The notes under the pieces: generated by a model
Database searches by the model: none
Seen by the model: only the letters and a program-made list of their open reading frames with translations
Told to the model about the DNA's origin: nothing
Program-made: the position numbers and the translations under genes
In this document: piece after piece, positions 1-5,951 of the stretch
Layout of the letters: each line of letters opens with the position of its first letter
Numbering within the stretch: the first letter of the stretch is position 1
NCBI GenBank assembly: GCA_900557695.1
Contig: USTP01000045.1
Location: 1-7,760 of the forward strand
Reading direction: 5' to 3'
DNA from: an uncultured Thermoanaerobacterales bacterium
GTDB lineage: Bacteria; Bacillota; Clostridia; Christensenellales; UBA1242
DNA length: 7,760 nucleotides

Positions 1-27
1 GGGCTCGGAGATGTGTATAAGAGACAG
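1..27 (+). other. Nextera Read-2 adapter remnant (artefact)
   Basis: The first 27 bases are the inner part of the Illumina Nextera Read-2 transposase adapter and end in the 19-base Tn5 mosaic end (9-27, finishing AAGAGACAG). This is library sequence, not genome. The same adapter appears inverted at the far end of the window. Native sequence starts at about 28. The adapter sequence is recalled from general knowledge. Confidence 0.97.
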
Positions 28-259
28 ATAATATGGTTTGCTTAAAAGCAATCATAAGTCAATCTACTTAAGTTCTAAAGCAAAAATTAAAAAGCCACAC
101 AAAATATAAAATTATAAAACGCTACCTAAGTTAAATATTAAATTTTTAAATAAAACATTGCGAAGGTTTACTTATAAGGTTTTAGAAATTAAAGAGAACT
201 TCTAAAATTGAGCTCATAGTTAAAAACTGTTAAAAAACCCTATTTTTAGGTGGTATTTG

Positions 260-283
260 TTCGCAAAAGCTGCCTTTTGCGAA
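260..283. repeat. 10-bp inverted repeat (stem-loop)
   Basis: TTCGCAAAAG (260-269) pairs perfectly with CTTTTGCGAA (274-283) around a four-base loop. No T-run follows directly on either strand, so it is not a typical intrinsic terminator. It is the strongest secondary structure in the gene-free region. Confidence 0.6.
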
Positions 284-297
284 TAGTTTGGCGAAAT

Positions 298-309
298 GTT
301 GTTAACAAC
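298..309. repeat. Perfect 12-bp palindrome GTTGTTAACAAC
   Basis: A perfect 12-base palindrome lies 14 bases after the 260-283 stem-loop. Such a site could bind a dimeric regulator, but no gene start is nearby to support that, and AT-rich DNA produces palindromes by chance. Confidence 0.4.
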
Positions 310-526
310 TGGGTTAAAAACTATTTTATTCCCCACCACGCAAAAAGGCGCTATTCTTAAAAATATAAGGTGATTGTTTAAAGAAACAAGCTATAGAAAG
401 GCATGAGGAATTGTTGCCAGCGGTTATGTGTTATAACTTAGATAAAACAAATTTAATTGATTACTGGTTTTTAGTGGTTTTATTATACGATTTTTAACCT
501 ATTTTCTCTTTTTATACTGACAAATA

Positions 527-556
527 AAAAGGACAATCTTATCTGATTGCCCTTTT
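527..556 (-). terminator. Intrinsic terminator after the YgjP-like gene
   Basis: On the minus strand AAAAGG-G-CAATC pairs with GATTG-T-CCTTTT around a six-base loop (539-544). There is one internal mismatch (533 against 550). A T-rich run (TTTTTATTT) follows on the minus strand. It lies about 70 bases beyond the stop codon of the minus-strand metallopeptidase gene, so it probably ends that transcript. The opposite strand has a weaker T-run. Confidence 0.7.
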
Positions 557-628
557 ATATGCAAGCTGTAAATTTATAGTTTAACTGCTTGCTAATAATA
601 TTATATGCAAAGCCTAAAATTTTATTCA

Positions 629-1309
629 CTATTTATTATTAAAAAGTGATAAAAGAAAACTATATTCCTTAATTTTATTTTTTTGAACAGAAACATTTGG
701 CATAAAAGAGGTTACTAGGTTCCAAAATCGTTTTGAATGGTTCATTTCCACGAGGTGGCAAAGTTCGTGAACTATAACATAGTCTATCACGGCAGGTTCT
801 AGCATTATCACTCTAAAGTTGAAGCTAACATTGCCCTTGCTGTTGCAAGCTCCCCACCTACCCCTTGAATCTGATATTCGCATAGCATTTGGTTTTAATT
901 TCATTATTGAGCTAAGGTAGTTTAGCCTTTCTTCTAAAACGCTTTTAGCTGTTTTTTTATACCACGATTTAAGGCGCCCTAGTATTTTATCTTCTGGGGT
1001 AGATAATGGAATGTAGATGCACATTTCTGTTGAAGAAGTTTCAATTTTTTTAACATTTTTTAGCTTTAAACTATATTGGTTACCATATAGTAAAAATTTT
1101 TTATAATGGATAATCTCATCATATTTACGATTGCTTTGCTCTAGAATGGCTAGCTTCTCACGTATCCACTTCTGTTTGTCAAAAACGAATCGTTCTATTG
1201 CATCGCTACTCATCTTAAGAGGTGCTTTAACCACCACTTGCCCATCTTTTAAGATAGAAAGTGATAAAGTTTTTCTATTTGATCGTGTTATAAGGTCTGG
1301 TGTTATCAT
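629..1309 (-). CDS. YgjP-like zinc metallopeptidase (SprT/WSS1-like fold)
   Basis: A 226-residue predicted cytoplasmic metal-dependent hydrolase of the YgjP family (formerly DUF45, M48-like). Near the C terminus it has the family signature: RGRWGAC at about 149-155, then DYVIVHELCHLVEMNHSKRFW. In this, H181-E182-x-x-H185 forms the zinc site and general base, and H191 is the likely third ligand. The N-terminal half is the usual beta-rich, lysine-rich YgjP region. Length is normal for the family. The frame can be extended seven codons upstream to a GTG at 1330, but I chose the ATG at 1309 because AAAGGGG lies just before it (complement of 1316-1322). No signal peptide or membrane helix is visible. 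The cellular substrate of YgjP proteins is not well established; a role in proteolysis of DNA-bound proteins is suggested only by the fold. It appears monocistronic. Confidence 0.9.
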   Translation of the reverse strand: MITPDLITRSNRKTLSLSILKDGQVVVKAPLKMSSDAIERFVFDKQKWIREKLAILEQSNRKYDEIIHYKKFLLYGNQYSLKLKNVKKIETSSTEMCIYIPLSTPEDKILGRLKSWYKKTAKSVLEERLNYLSSIMKLKPNAMRISDSRGRWGACNSKGNVSFNFRVIMLEPAVIDYVIVHELCHLVEMNHSKRFWNLVTSFMPNVSVQKNKIKEYSFLLSLFNNK

Positions 1310-1331
1310 AGTTATCCCCTTTTGTTTCACT

Positions 1332-1361
1332 ATTATAATATCAAGGTGCTATTGGGTGCAA
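1332..1361 (-). promoter_or_regulatory. Sigma-A promoter for the YgjP-like gene
   Basis: On the minus strand there is TTGCAC (1356-1361), an 18-base spacer and a perfect TATAAT (1332-1337). Transcription would start near 1325, giving a leader of about 15 bases that is almost entirely the ribosome binding site. Confidence 0.65.
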
Positions 1362-1433
1362 CTAAACTTTTGGAGCAAAATACATAAAAAGTTAAAAAGA
1401 ACATTTATTTTGTCTACAAATCACTTTAACATA

Positions 1434-1452
1434 TTGTGAATATTTGTGAATA
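1434..1452 (+). repeat. Direct repeat TTGTGAATA with 10-bp period
   Basis: TTGTGAATA occurs at 1434-1442 and again at 1444-1452, so both copies face the same side of the helix. The pair lies between the divergent promoters of the metallopeptidase and PadR-type genes. A regulator site is possible, but chance in AT-rich DNA is not excluded. Confidence 0.4.
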
Positions 1453-1522
1453 ATGGTGTTTTATAAATATTATTTATATTATTACTAAAAATAATACTAG
1501 TAGAAACCTATAAAAATATAGT

Positions 1523-1557
1523 AAAATAGGCTATTTTGTTGACTTTATCTTCGATAA
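1523..1557. promoter_or_regulatory. Candidate operator: two inverted repeats flanking the PadR-gene -35 box
   Basis: AAAATAG-G-CTATTTT (1523-1537) ends one base before the -35 box. TTATC-TTC-GATAA (1545-1557) starts one base after it, inside the promoter spacer. PadR-type dimers bind inverted repeats and often repress their own genes, so this is a reasonable autoregulatory site. That step is inference. Confidence 0.4.
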
Positions 1558-1568
1558 TAAATTAAAAT
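1539..1568 (+). promoter_or_regulatory. Probable promoter of the PadR-type membrane regulator
   Basis: TTGACT (1539-1544), an 18-base spacer and TAAAAT (1563-1568). The ribosome binding site AGGGAG (1580-1585) and the ATG at 1592 follow. A second -10-like TATACT at 1569-1574 lies too far from this -35 box to pair with it. Confidence 0.5.
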
Positions 1569-1591
1569 TATACTAACATAGGGAGAAGAAA

Positions 1592-3904
1592 ATGTCGGGT
1601 ATTGATAGCGATTTGATTCGTGGCCATATAGACACCATTATTTTAAAGATTCTATTTGAGGGTGATAAATATGGCTATGAAATCTGTAAAGAGGTTGAAG
1701 AGAAGAGCAACGGTTCTTACGAATTAAAACAACCAACTTTGTATAGCTGTTTGAAGCGTCTTGAAAATCAAGGCCTTATTTCTTCGTATTGGGAAGATAG
1801 TGATATTGGTGGTAAAAGGCACTACTATAAACTAACAGAAAGTGGTAAAGAAACCTATAAAACTAATCATGAAGAATGGCTTCGTTCAAGGCAAATTATT
1901 GATAATCTTATTTCAAACTCCACTGCAGATGCATCTTCTTATACCCTAGTAAAGAAAGATGAAATTGAAGACCTTGCCAAAAAAGCAGAACTAGCTGAAA
2001 AACAGGCTTCAATTTTAGAAGAATCATCAAGTTTGTCCCCTACCTCTTTTGATGACGAGGAGGCTGTTATTCCGTGGTCTTTTGGTGAAAATAATAACGA
2101 TGCTAAGTCCGCAGCTGTAGTTAACAGACCTGTTACTTCTGAACCTGAAAAAATTGATAGTGATAATGGTGATGTTTTTTATACTTGGAGCGAGGCACCA
2201 GACAATGATGGAGTTATTGTTAATGTTCAATCGAACGGAGAAGTGGCTTCTGCCATTGTTTCTAGTGAGGAAAATATAAATGATGTTGCTGAGGAAAACA
2301 TAGAAGAACCAGAGGTTTCTAAGGCGCAGGCTTCCTTATTTGAAGAGCCAGAAGTTGTAGACTTTGCTGAAGATATGGGAATAGACGAAAATGAACTTGC
2401 TTTAAGCAGTGATTCTCAAAGTGAAGAAAATTCTACTTTGCAAGATCAAACAGAGGGCAAACAATCCCCTGCCCCTTCAGATGAAACCCACACTGATGAA
2501 ATAGAAAGCGATGAAGATGTTGATATTATGCAGCTGCTTGGCCATAATGTACGCTCTGAAATAGACTATAGTGAAAAGCCTATGATTGCCTCTAGCGAGC
2601 CAAGTGTTTTAGAAGAGCCTGCAAGTGAAAATGAGTATGATAACGATGCTAAAGAGGAAGAACAAGACGAAGAAGTTGAGCCTTTTAATTTCAACATGGA
2701 TGATTTTGTTACAAAATCTAGAAATAGCTACTTTGAGTCTGAAGACATAAACAGTCCAAAGCCAGATTATGTTGCGCCAGAAATGAAAATTGATGGCCTT
2801 GAAGAAAAAGTTGAAGATGATGAGCAAGAAGTAAAACATGAAGACATTTCAATTCCAAGTGAAGAGGTTGCCGAAGATGAAAGCGATAAAATTTATGAGC
2901 CAGACTTTTCATCTACCCCTGTTTACCATGATTTTGGAGCCACATATAACAAATCTTCATCAAATGAGGACGATATTTGGGTAGATGATTCGAATGTAGA
3001 TCTAGACCAAATATATCTAAACCCTGAAGCAAACGATAAAGAAGAAGACAAAGAAGTTGCCCATGAAGAAACAAATAATGAACCTGAAGAGTTAAGTTTG
3101 TTTTCTGAAGATATTTTTGAAGATAATGCTAGCAGCAAGTCTGAAGATAGTGATGAAAAGCAGTTTGAGCCATATAACGAGATTTTAAGGCAAAACGCCA
3201 ACTCCTCTACTCCAGACTTTTATAGGTCTACCGAAAATTATGATACTTTGGCTCCTAAATATACCGATGAAGAATATAAAGAAAAATTAAGTTCGCTTAT
3301 GAACTATAGTGAACATAGCGAAAGCGAAACAAATAAAGATGTTTATTCGTTCCAAAAGTCTTTTAAAAATTATAGCGAGCTTAAGGCAGATTTTGAGAAA
3401 GAGGGCTTGGTTGTTAAGCCTCATCATAAAATGGTTAAAGAGGCAAAAGATACCAGGTCGTACATAGAATCTAATAAATTAAACCTGATAAGTTCTTGGA
3501 CTAGTTTTGGTTGCATAGGCTTTTTGCTTACTTTAGTATTTTTAATTATGAATAATTACAGGGCAAGTTTTGAAACTTTTGATTTCTCGTATAAATACTT
3601 TTTAATTGGAATAGCTTGCCTTATATTAGTGCCAGCGATTTACACAATTATTTATTTTATCAATCCATATAAAAAGAAACCTGCTAGATATGCATCTAGA
3701 ATTTATACAATTTTTGCAATACTTCTAACGGTGCAGTTGCTAATAATTGTTTATTGTGTTAACTTGCAATTAGGCTTTTATAGTTTCGCCCAAGAAAACT
3801 ATAATCATTTGGCTTGGGTTGTTCCTTGTATAATTGCGCTTTATCCACTTGCCGATGCACTATTCCACACAATTTACTTTAACTCTAAAAACTTTCATGT
3901 TTAA
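1592..3904 (+). CDS. Membrane-anchored PadR-family transcription regulator with long acidic linker
   Basis: A 770-residue protein in three parts. Residues 8-95 are a PadR-type winged helix, with the typical LKILFEGDKYGYEI helix, QPTLYSCLKRLE recognition helix and GGKRHYYKLTESG wing. Residues about 120-630 are a low-complexity stretch rich in Asp, Glu, Ser and Asn, probably disordered. Residues 635-760 hold four predicted membrane helices (about 635-653, 669-690, 704-722 and 740-760). The loop between helices 2 and 3 (KKKPARYASR) is strongly positive, which by the positive-inside rule puts both termini in the cytoplasm, so the DNA-binding part can reach the chromosome. Typical PadR proteins are about 110-180 residues; this one is four to seven times longer. 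The start is firm: AGGGAG lies six bases before the ATG. The frame is open throughout, so it is not an accidental joining of two genes. Signal, target genes and role of the linker are unknown. Confidence 0.88.
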   Translation: MSGIDSDLIRGHIDTIILKILFEGDKYGYEICKEVEEKSNGSYELKQPTLYSCLKRLENQGLISSYWEDSDIGGKRHYYKLTESGKETYKTNHEEWLRSRQIIDNLISNSTADASSYTLVKKDEIEDLAKKAELAEKQASILEESSSLSPTSFDDEEAVIPWSFGENNNDAKSAAVVNRPVTSEPEKIDSDNGDVFYTWSEAPDNDGVIVNVQSNGEVASAIVSSEENINDVAEENIEEPEVSKAQASLFEEPEVVDFAEDMGIDENELALSSDSQSEENSTLQDQTEGKQSPAPSDETHTDEIESDEDVDIMQLLGHNVRSEIDYSEKPMIASSEPSVLEEPASENEYDNDAKEEEQDEEVEPFNFNMDDFVTKSRNSYFESEDINSPKPDYVAPEMKIDGLEEKVEDDEQEVKHEDISIPSEEVAEDESDKIYEPDFSSTPVYHDFGATYNKSSSNEDDIWVDDSNVDLDQIYLNPEANDKEEDKEVAHEETNNEPEELSLFSEDIFEDNASSKSEDSDEKQFEPYNEILRQNANSSTPDFYRSTENYDTLAPKYTDEEYKEKLSSLMNYSEHSESETNKDVYSFQKSFKNYSELKADFEKEGLVVKPHHKMVKEAKDTRSYIESNKLNLISSWTSFGCIGFLLTLVFLIMNNYRASFETFDFSYKYFLIGIACLILVPAIYTIIYFINPYKKKPARYASRIYTIFAILLTVQLLIIVYCVNLQLGFYSFAQENYNHLAWVVPCIIALYPLADALFHTIYFNSKNFHV

Positions 3905-3910
3905 AATAGA

Positions 3911-3939
3911 AAAAATACCACCAAATTGGTGGTATTTTT
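3911..3939. terminator. Bidirectional terminator between the PadR-type gene and rnhA
   Basis: AAAAATACCACC (3911-3922) pairs perfectly with GGTGGTATTTTT (3928-3939) around AAATT. The A-run and T-run flank the GC core on both strands. It starts 7 bases after the PadR-type stop codon and lies 12 bases from the rnhA stop, so it can end both convergent transcripts. Confidence 0.88.
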
Positions 3940-3950
3940 ATTTTGTGCTA

Positions 3951-4409
3951 CTATTCCCCGCCGTCTTTCTTATTTTCAAGTTTAGTTATTGCGCTTGTTG
4001 CCAAATAGTCGCAACGGTTGTTATACTCATTATCTGCATGCCCCTTTACTTTAATAAAGGTTACCTTGTGCGTGTTTGTTAGGTTTATAAGGGTTTGCCA
4101 TAAGTCTTTATTTTTAATCTCTTTTTTATCAGACCCTTTATAATCATTTTTTTGCCATGCATCTATCCAGTTTTGATTGAAAGCGTTTACCATATAGGCA
4201 GAATCGCTGTAAAGCAAAACTTCACAAGGTTCTTTTAAAAGTTCTAATGCTTTTATGGCGGCGGTTAGCTCCATGCGGTTGTTTGTGGTGTTGTATTCCC
4301 CGCTAGAAATTTCCTTTTTGTGCTTGCCATATATAAGCACTGCTCCGTATCCGCCGTTTCCTGGATTACCCGAGCATGCTCCATCTGTGTATATTTTTAC
4401 TTTCTTCAT
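3951..4409 (-). CDS. rnhA: Ribonuclease HI
   Basis: A 152-residue RNase HI, which cuts the RNA strand of RNA-DNA hybrids (R-loops, Okazaki primers). The catalytic set is complete: D9 in YTDGAC, E47 in NRMELTA, D69 in YSDSAY, D134 in RCDYLA and the flexible-loop H124 in KGHAD. Spacing nearly matches the E. coli enzyme (D10, E48, D70, H124, D134; 155 residues). The lysine-rich stretch around 80-104 (from NWIDAW to KDLW) corresponds to the substrate-binding handle of this class. The ATG at 4409 is supported by AAGG (complement of 4417-4420), seven bases upstream. It is a stand-alone protein with no extra hybrid-binding domain. It is convergent with the PadR-type gene and divergent from the 285-residue gene. 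Confidence 0.97.
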   Translation of the reverse strand: MKKVKIYTDGACSGNPGNGGYGAVLIYGKHKKEISSGEYNTTNNRMELTAAIKALELLKEPCEVLLYSDSAYMVNAFNQNWIDAWQKNDYKGSDKKEIKNKDLWQTLINLTNTHKVTFIKVKGHADNEYNNRCDYLATSAITKLENKKDGGE

Positions 4410-4427
4410 AATTCTACCTTTTTATTA

Positions 4428-4456
4428 AGATTAACAAATAAACTTTTATGTGTCAA
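4428..4456 (-). promoter_or_regulatory. Probable rnhA promoter
   Basis: On the minus strand there is a perfect -35 box TTGACA (4451-4456), a 17-base spacer and a poor -10 box TAATCT (4428-4433). The -35 is convincing; the exact -10 is less certain. Only 13 bases separate this -35 box from that of the divergent promoter. Confidence 0.5.
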
Positions 4457-4469
4457 GTTTATGTGGGTA

Positions 4470-4498
4470 TTGATTTAAGCCATACAAAGTGATATAAT
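4470..4498 (+). promoter_or_regulatory. Promoter placing the transcript start at the ATG (leaderless)
   Basis: TTGATT (4470-4475), an exact 17-base spacer and a perfect TATAAT (4493-4498). Transcription normally starts about 7 bases after the -10 box, here 4505-4506, and the ATG is at 4506. No Shine-Dalgarno sequence lies at useful spacing before it, so the mRNA is predicted to begin at or next to its start codon. Confidence 0.65.
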
Positions 4499-4505
4499 AA
4501 CAGGC

Positions 4506-5363
4506 ATGGAAAATAAATATTCAAACATGTATAGACTGCAATCTTCTAGTGTGGGCAGTGAGTATAGTTTAAGGCAGGCACCTATAAAAAGGGTGCTTAT
4601 CTCTGGCGTTGGAAAAATTGAATTTAACCCAGATGAAAGCCAGTATATATATTTTTCAAGAACAAATAAACACCATGTTTACTATATTTTTAATAAAGTG
4701 CTAAAAATTATTGTAGACTCTTTAAACTCTTTAAATCACTTAAAAATCTATAAAACGCTTGGGCTCCCTAATGAACTTGATGAGTCTAGTTTTTATATAG
4801 CAGCCAGAAGCGATGTTTTAAAAAGAACGCAAGATTTTTTTAGAAACTTTCTTCCCCCTTTAACCGTTGAAATGGTAACTTTAAAATATCTTAACATTTT
4901 TAGCAGACTTTTTGAAACTTGTGCCGTTATAAATAAGCAAAAGTCTAAGGAACTTGTACCTGAAATTTCCGACACAAGAAATTTTGGCGGGGCGTATGGT
5001 ATTAACGATGCATGGCTCGGGCTACTGAAGTCTTGCCTTGTGTCTACTGCTTCTTCCTCATTAAGTGTTGAGAATTTCTTTGAATTTTTAAAGGAAAACA
5101 CCTATAGAAGCTCTTCTTGTAGAAAAACTTTAAAGGGACTGTTAAATTCAAACCCCAGGTTTTTTGATTGTTTAGAAGATTTCACCTACAAAGAATTAGA
5201 AAATCCAGAATTTAAGGATAGAAACAATGTAAATAAAATGGTGGCTTCTGTTATGGATATTTATGGCAAAGGGTTATATAATCCAGCGCTAGAAATTAGT
5301 CAAACTGACATACGAAGAGTTACCAAAAAGTTAAAAAATGAAATTGAACAAGAACGAGAATAA
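4506..5363 (+). CDS. Uncharacterised 285-residue protein
   Basis: I do not recognise this family. The protein is predicted soluble and mostly helical, with no signal peptide or clear membrane helix. Features that stand out are a hydrophobic-aromatic stretch around 57-71 (VYYIFNKVLKIIV), a glycine-rich turn FGGAYGINDAW at 160-170, four scattered cysteines (139, 177, 205, 222) and a charged C-terminal helix ending QERE. I see no catalytic motif. The first ATG is chosen although it lacks a ribosome binding site, because a strong promoter ends just before it. A second ATG at 4527 (residue 8) also lacks one. The tRNA-Trp promoter begins 34 bases after the stop, with no clear terminator between, so transcription may read through into the tRNA gene. 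Base composition matches the neighbouring genes. Confidence 0.75.
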   Translation: MENKYSNMYRLQSSSVGSEYSLRQAPIKRVLISGVGKIEFNPDESQYIYFSRTNKHHVYYIFNKVLKIIVDSLNSLNHLKIYKTLGLPNELDESSFYIAARSDVLKRTQDFFRNFLPPLTVEMVTLKYLNIFSRLFETCAVINKQKSKELVPEISDTRNFGGAYGINDAWLGLLKSCLVSTASSSLSVENFFEFLKENTYRSSSCRKTLKGLLNSNPRFFDCLEDFTYKELENPEFKDRNNVNKMVASVMDIYGKGLYNPALEISQTDIRRVTKKLKNEIEQERE

Positions 5364-5396
5364 TCAAATATTTAAGCTTTTATTATATTAACAGAG

Positions 5397-5425
5397 TTGA
5401 CAAAGGTTTGTTTGATTGATATAAT
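5397..5425 (+). promoter_or_regulatory. Perfect-consensus promoter of tRNA-Trp
   Basis: TTGACA (5397-5402), 17 bases and TATAAT (5420-5425): both hexamers and the spacer match the sigma-70/sigma-A optimum exactly. Transcription would start near 5432, about 6 bases before the mature tRNA 5' end. Strong promoters are usual for stable RNA genes. Confidence 0.88.
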
Positions 5426-5437
5426 AAAAAGGCTTTT

Positions 5438-5512
5438 AGGGGAGTGGCTCAACGGTAGAGTAGCGGTCTCCAAAACCGTAGGTTGCGTGTTCGAATCGCG
5501 TCTCCCCTGCCA
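5438..5512 (+). tRNA. tRNA-Trp (anticodon CCA)
   Basis: A 75-base complete cloverleaf. The acceptor AGGGGAG (5438-5444) pairs with CTCCCCT (5502-5508), followed by discriminator G and an encoded CCA (5510-5512). The D arm is GCTC-AACGGTA-GAGT, and the anticodon stem is GCGGT/ACCGT. The seven-base loop CTCCAAA puts the anticodon CCA at 5470-5472 after the conserved T33. The T loop is TTCGAAT at 5490-5496. Three G-U wobble pairs occur, which is tolerable. CCA reads UGG only, fitting a standard code without UGA reassignment; all genes here end in TAA or TAG. Confidence 0.97.
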
Positions 5513-5513
5513 T

Positions 5514-5549
5514 AAAAAAACATTTCCTTTAGACTGGAAATGTTTTTTT
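5514..5549. terminator. Bidirectional terminator between tRNA-Trp and the cysteine-rich gene
   Basis: AAAAAAACATTTCC (5514-5527) pairs perfectly with GGAAATGTTTTTTT (5536-5549) around an eight-base loop. It begins two bases after the tRNA CCA end and lies 24 bases from the stop of the minus-strand gene, with an A-run and T-run on both sides. Confidence 0.88.
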
Positions 5550-5573
5550 TATTTTCTTATAAGTTTTTTCTAT

Positions 5574-5882
5574 TTAGTTGTTATTTTCTTCATCATCATC
5601 AAGCCCATACTCTTTATATAGTTCTTCTAGGGTTGGGTCTTTTTGAATAATTTTATCTATCTTAATTGAAACATAACCTTTGTCGTCCGTGTTATAGGTA
5701 TCTAAACATTTACCACAATTGTCGCAAATTTTGTTTGGGTCTATATCGCAATACAAACATGCTCCGCAAAGAGTGCACGGCTCACCAGGCTCTAATATAC
5801 ACTCTTTTCGTTTGCCAACAATTTTTTCCACCTGCTTTTTTGTTAGTTCGAAATTACCAAAATTTTTATTTTCATTAGTCAT
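5574..5882 (-). CDS. Small cysteine-rich protein, possible Fe-S or zinc binder
   Basis: A 102-residue protein with eight cysteines packed between residues 28 and 59. They form a run C36-x2-C39-x2-C42-x2-C45 (CTLCGACLYC), a second cluster C53-x2-C56-x2-C59 (CDNCGKC) and an isolated C28. This is typical of iron-sulphur or zinc sites, but it is not a standard ferredoxin pattern because the usual CxxCxxCxxxCP is not met. The C terminus is strongly acidic (DDDEE, then Asn). I do not recognise a named family. The start at 5882 is preferred over an upstream Met at 5927 because GGTGA (complement of 5888-5892) lies five bases before it and because the longer version would overlap the promoter. No membrane helix remains after this choice. 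It is divergent from lexA. Confidence 0.82.
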   Translation of the reverse strand: MTNENKNFGNFELTKKQVEKIVGKRKECILEPGEPCTLCGACLYCDIDPNKICDNCGKCLDTYNTDDKGYVSIKIDKIIQKDPTLEELYKEYGLDDDEENNN

Positions 5883-5898
5883 TTGAATCACCACTAGA

Positions 5899-5927
5899 AT
5901 TATAATACTTTTAAAAAAAATATTCAA
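5899..5927 (-). promoter_or_regulatory. Promoter of the cysteine-rich gene
   Basis: On the minus strand there is TTGAAT (5922-5927), a 17-base spacer and a perfect TATAAT (5899-5904). Transcription would start near 5892, at the ribosome binding site itself, giving a leader of about ten bases. Confidence 0.7.
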
Positions 5928-5951
5928 TATATTATAAAAGTAAATTTTTTT

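Larger units (their letters stand above)
28..520. other. Gene-free AT-rich region with small hairpins
   Basis: I see no convincing gene in this stretch; stops are dense in all frames. It holds a 10-bp stem-loop (260-283), a 12-bp palindrome (298-309), and weaker hairpins: TTGTTT/AAACAA at 374-389 and GTTAT/ATAAC at 423-437. I looked for tmRNA, RNase P, SRP RNA, 5S rRNA and tRNA hallmarks and found none. It could be a degraded gene remnant, an unrecognised structured RNA, or the flank of a gene lost beyond the contig end. Confidence 0.5.

Noticed and set aside
28..628. tmRNA, RNase P RNA, SRP RNA or an integration site in the gene-free region
   Set aside because: None of their conserved core sequences is present, and there is no integrase gene or tRNA-end duplication.
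1131..1439. 102-codon plus-strand reading frame opposite the metallopeptidase gene
   Set aside because: It is antisense to a gene with a clear family signature, has no ribosome binding site, and ends in AT-rich intergenic DNA.
1310..1591. A DnaA-box cluster or origin in the AT-rich gap before the PadR-type gene
   Set aside because: TTGTGAATA does not match TTATCCACA and no dnaA or dnaN gene is near.
2609..3201. Minus-strand reading frames antisense to the acidic linker
   Set aside because: Runs of GAA and GAT codons create long open antisense frames by composition; their Phe/Leu/Ser-rich translations have no family look.
3834..4082. 82-codon plus-strand frame across the PadR-gene end and rnhA antisense
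   Set aside because: It crosses the bidirectional terminator and lies antisense to rnhA, whose catalytic residues are all intact.
5397..5621. 74-codon plus-strand reading frame with a hydrophobic C-terminal end
   Set aside because: It starts in the tRNA promoter, runs through tRNA-Trp and its terminator, then into the antisense of the cysteine-rich gene. The hydrophobic tail is just T-rich DNA.
5883..5927. A 15-residue hydrophobic N terminus (signal-peptide-like) on the cysteine-rich protein
   Set aside because: It overlaps the gene's own promoter and lacks a ribosome binding site, whereas the ATG at 5882 has GGTGA at proper spacing.
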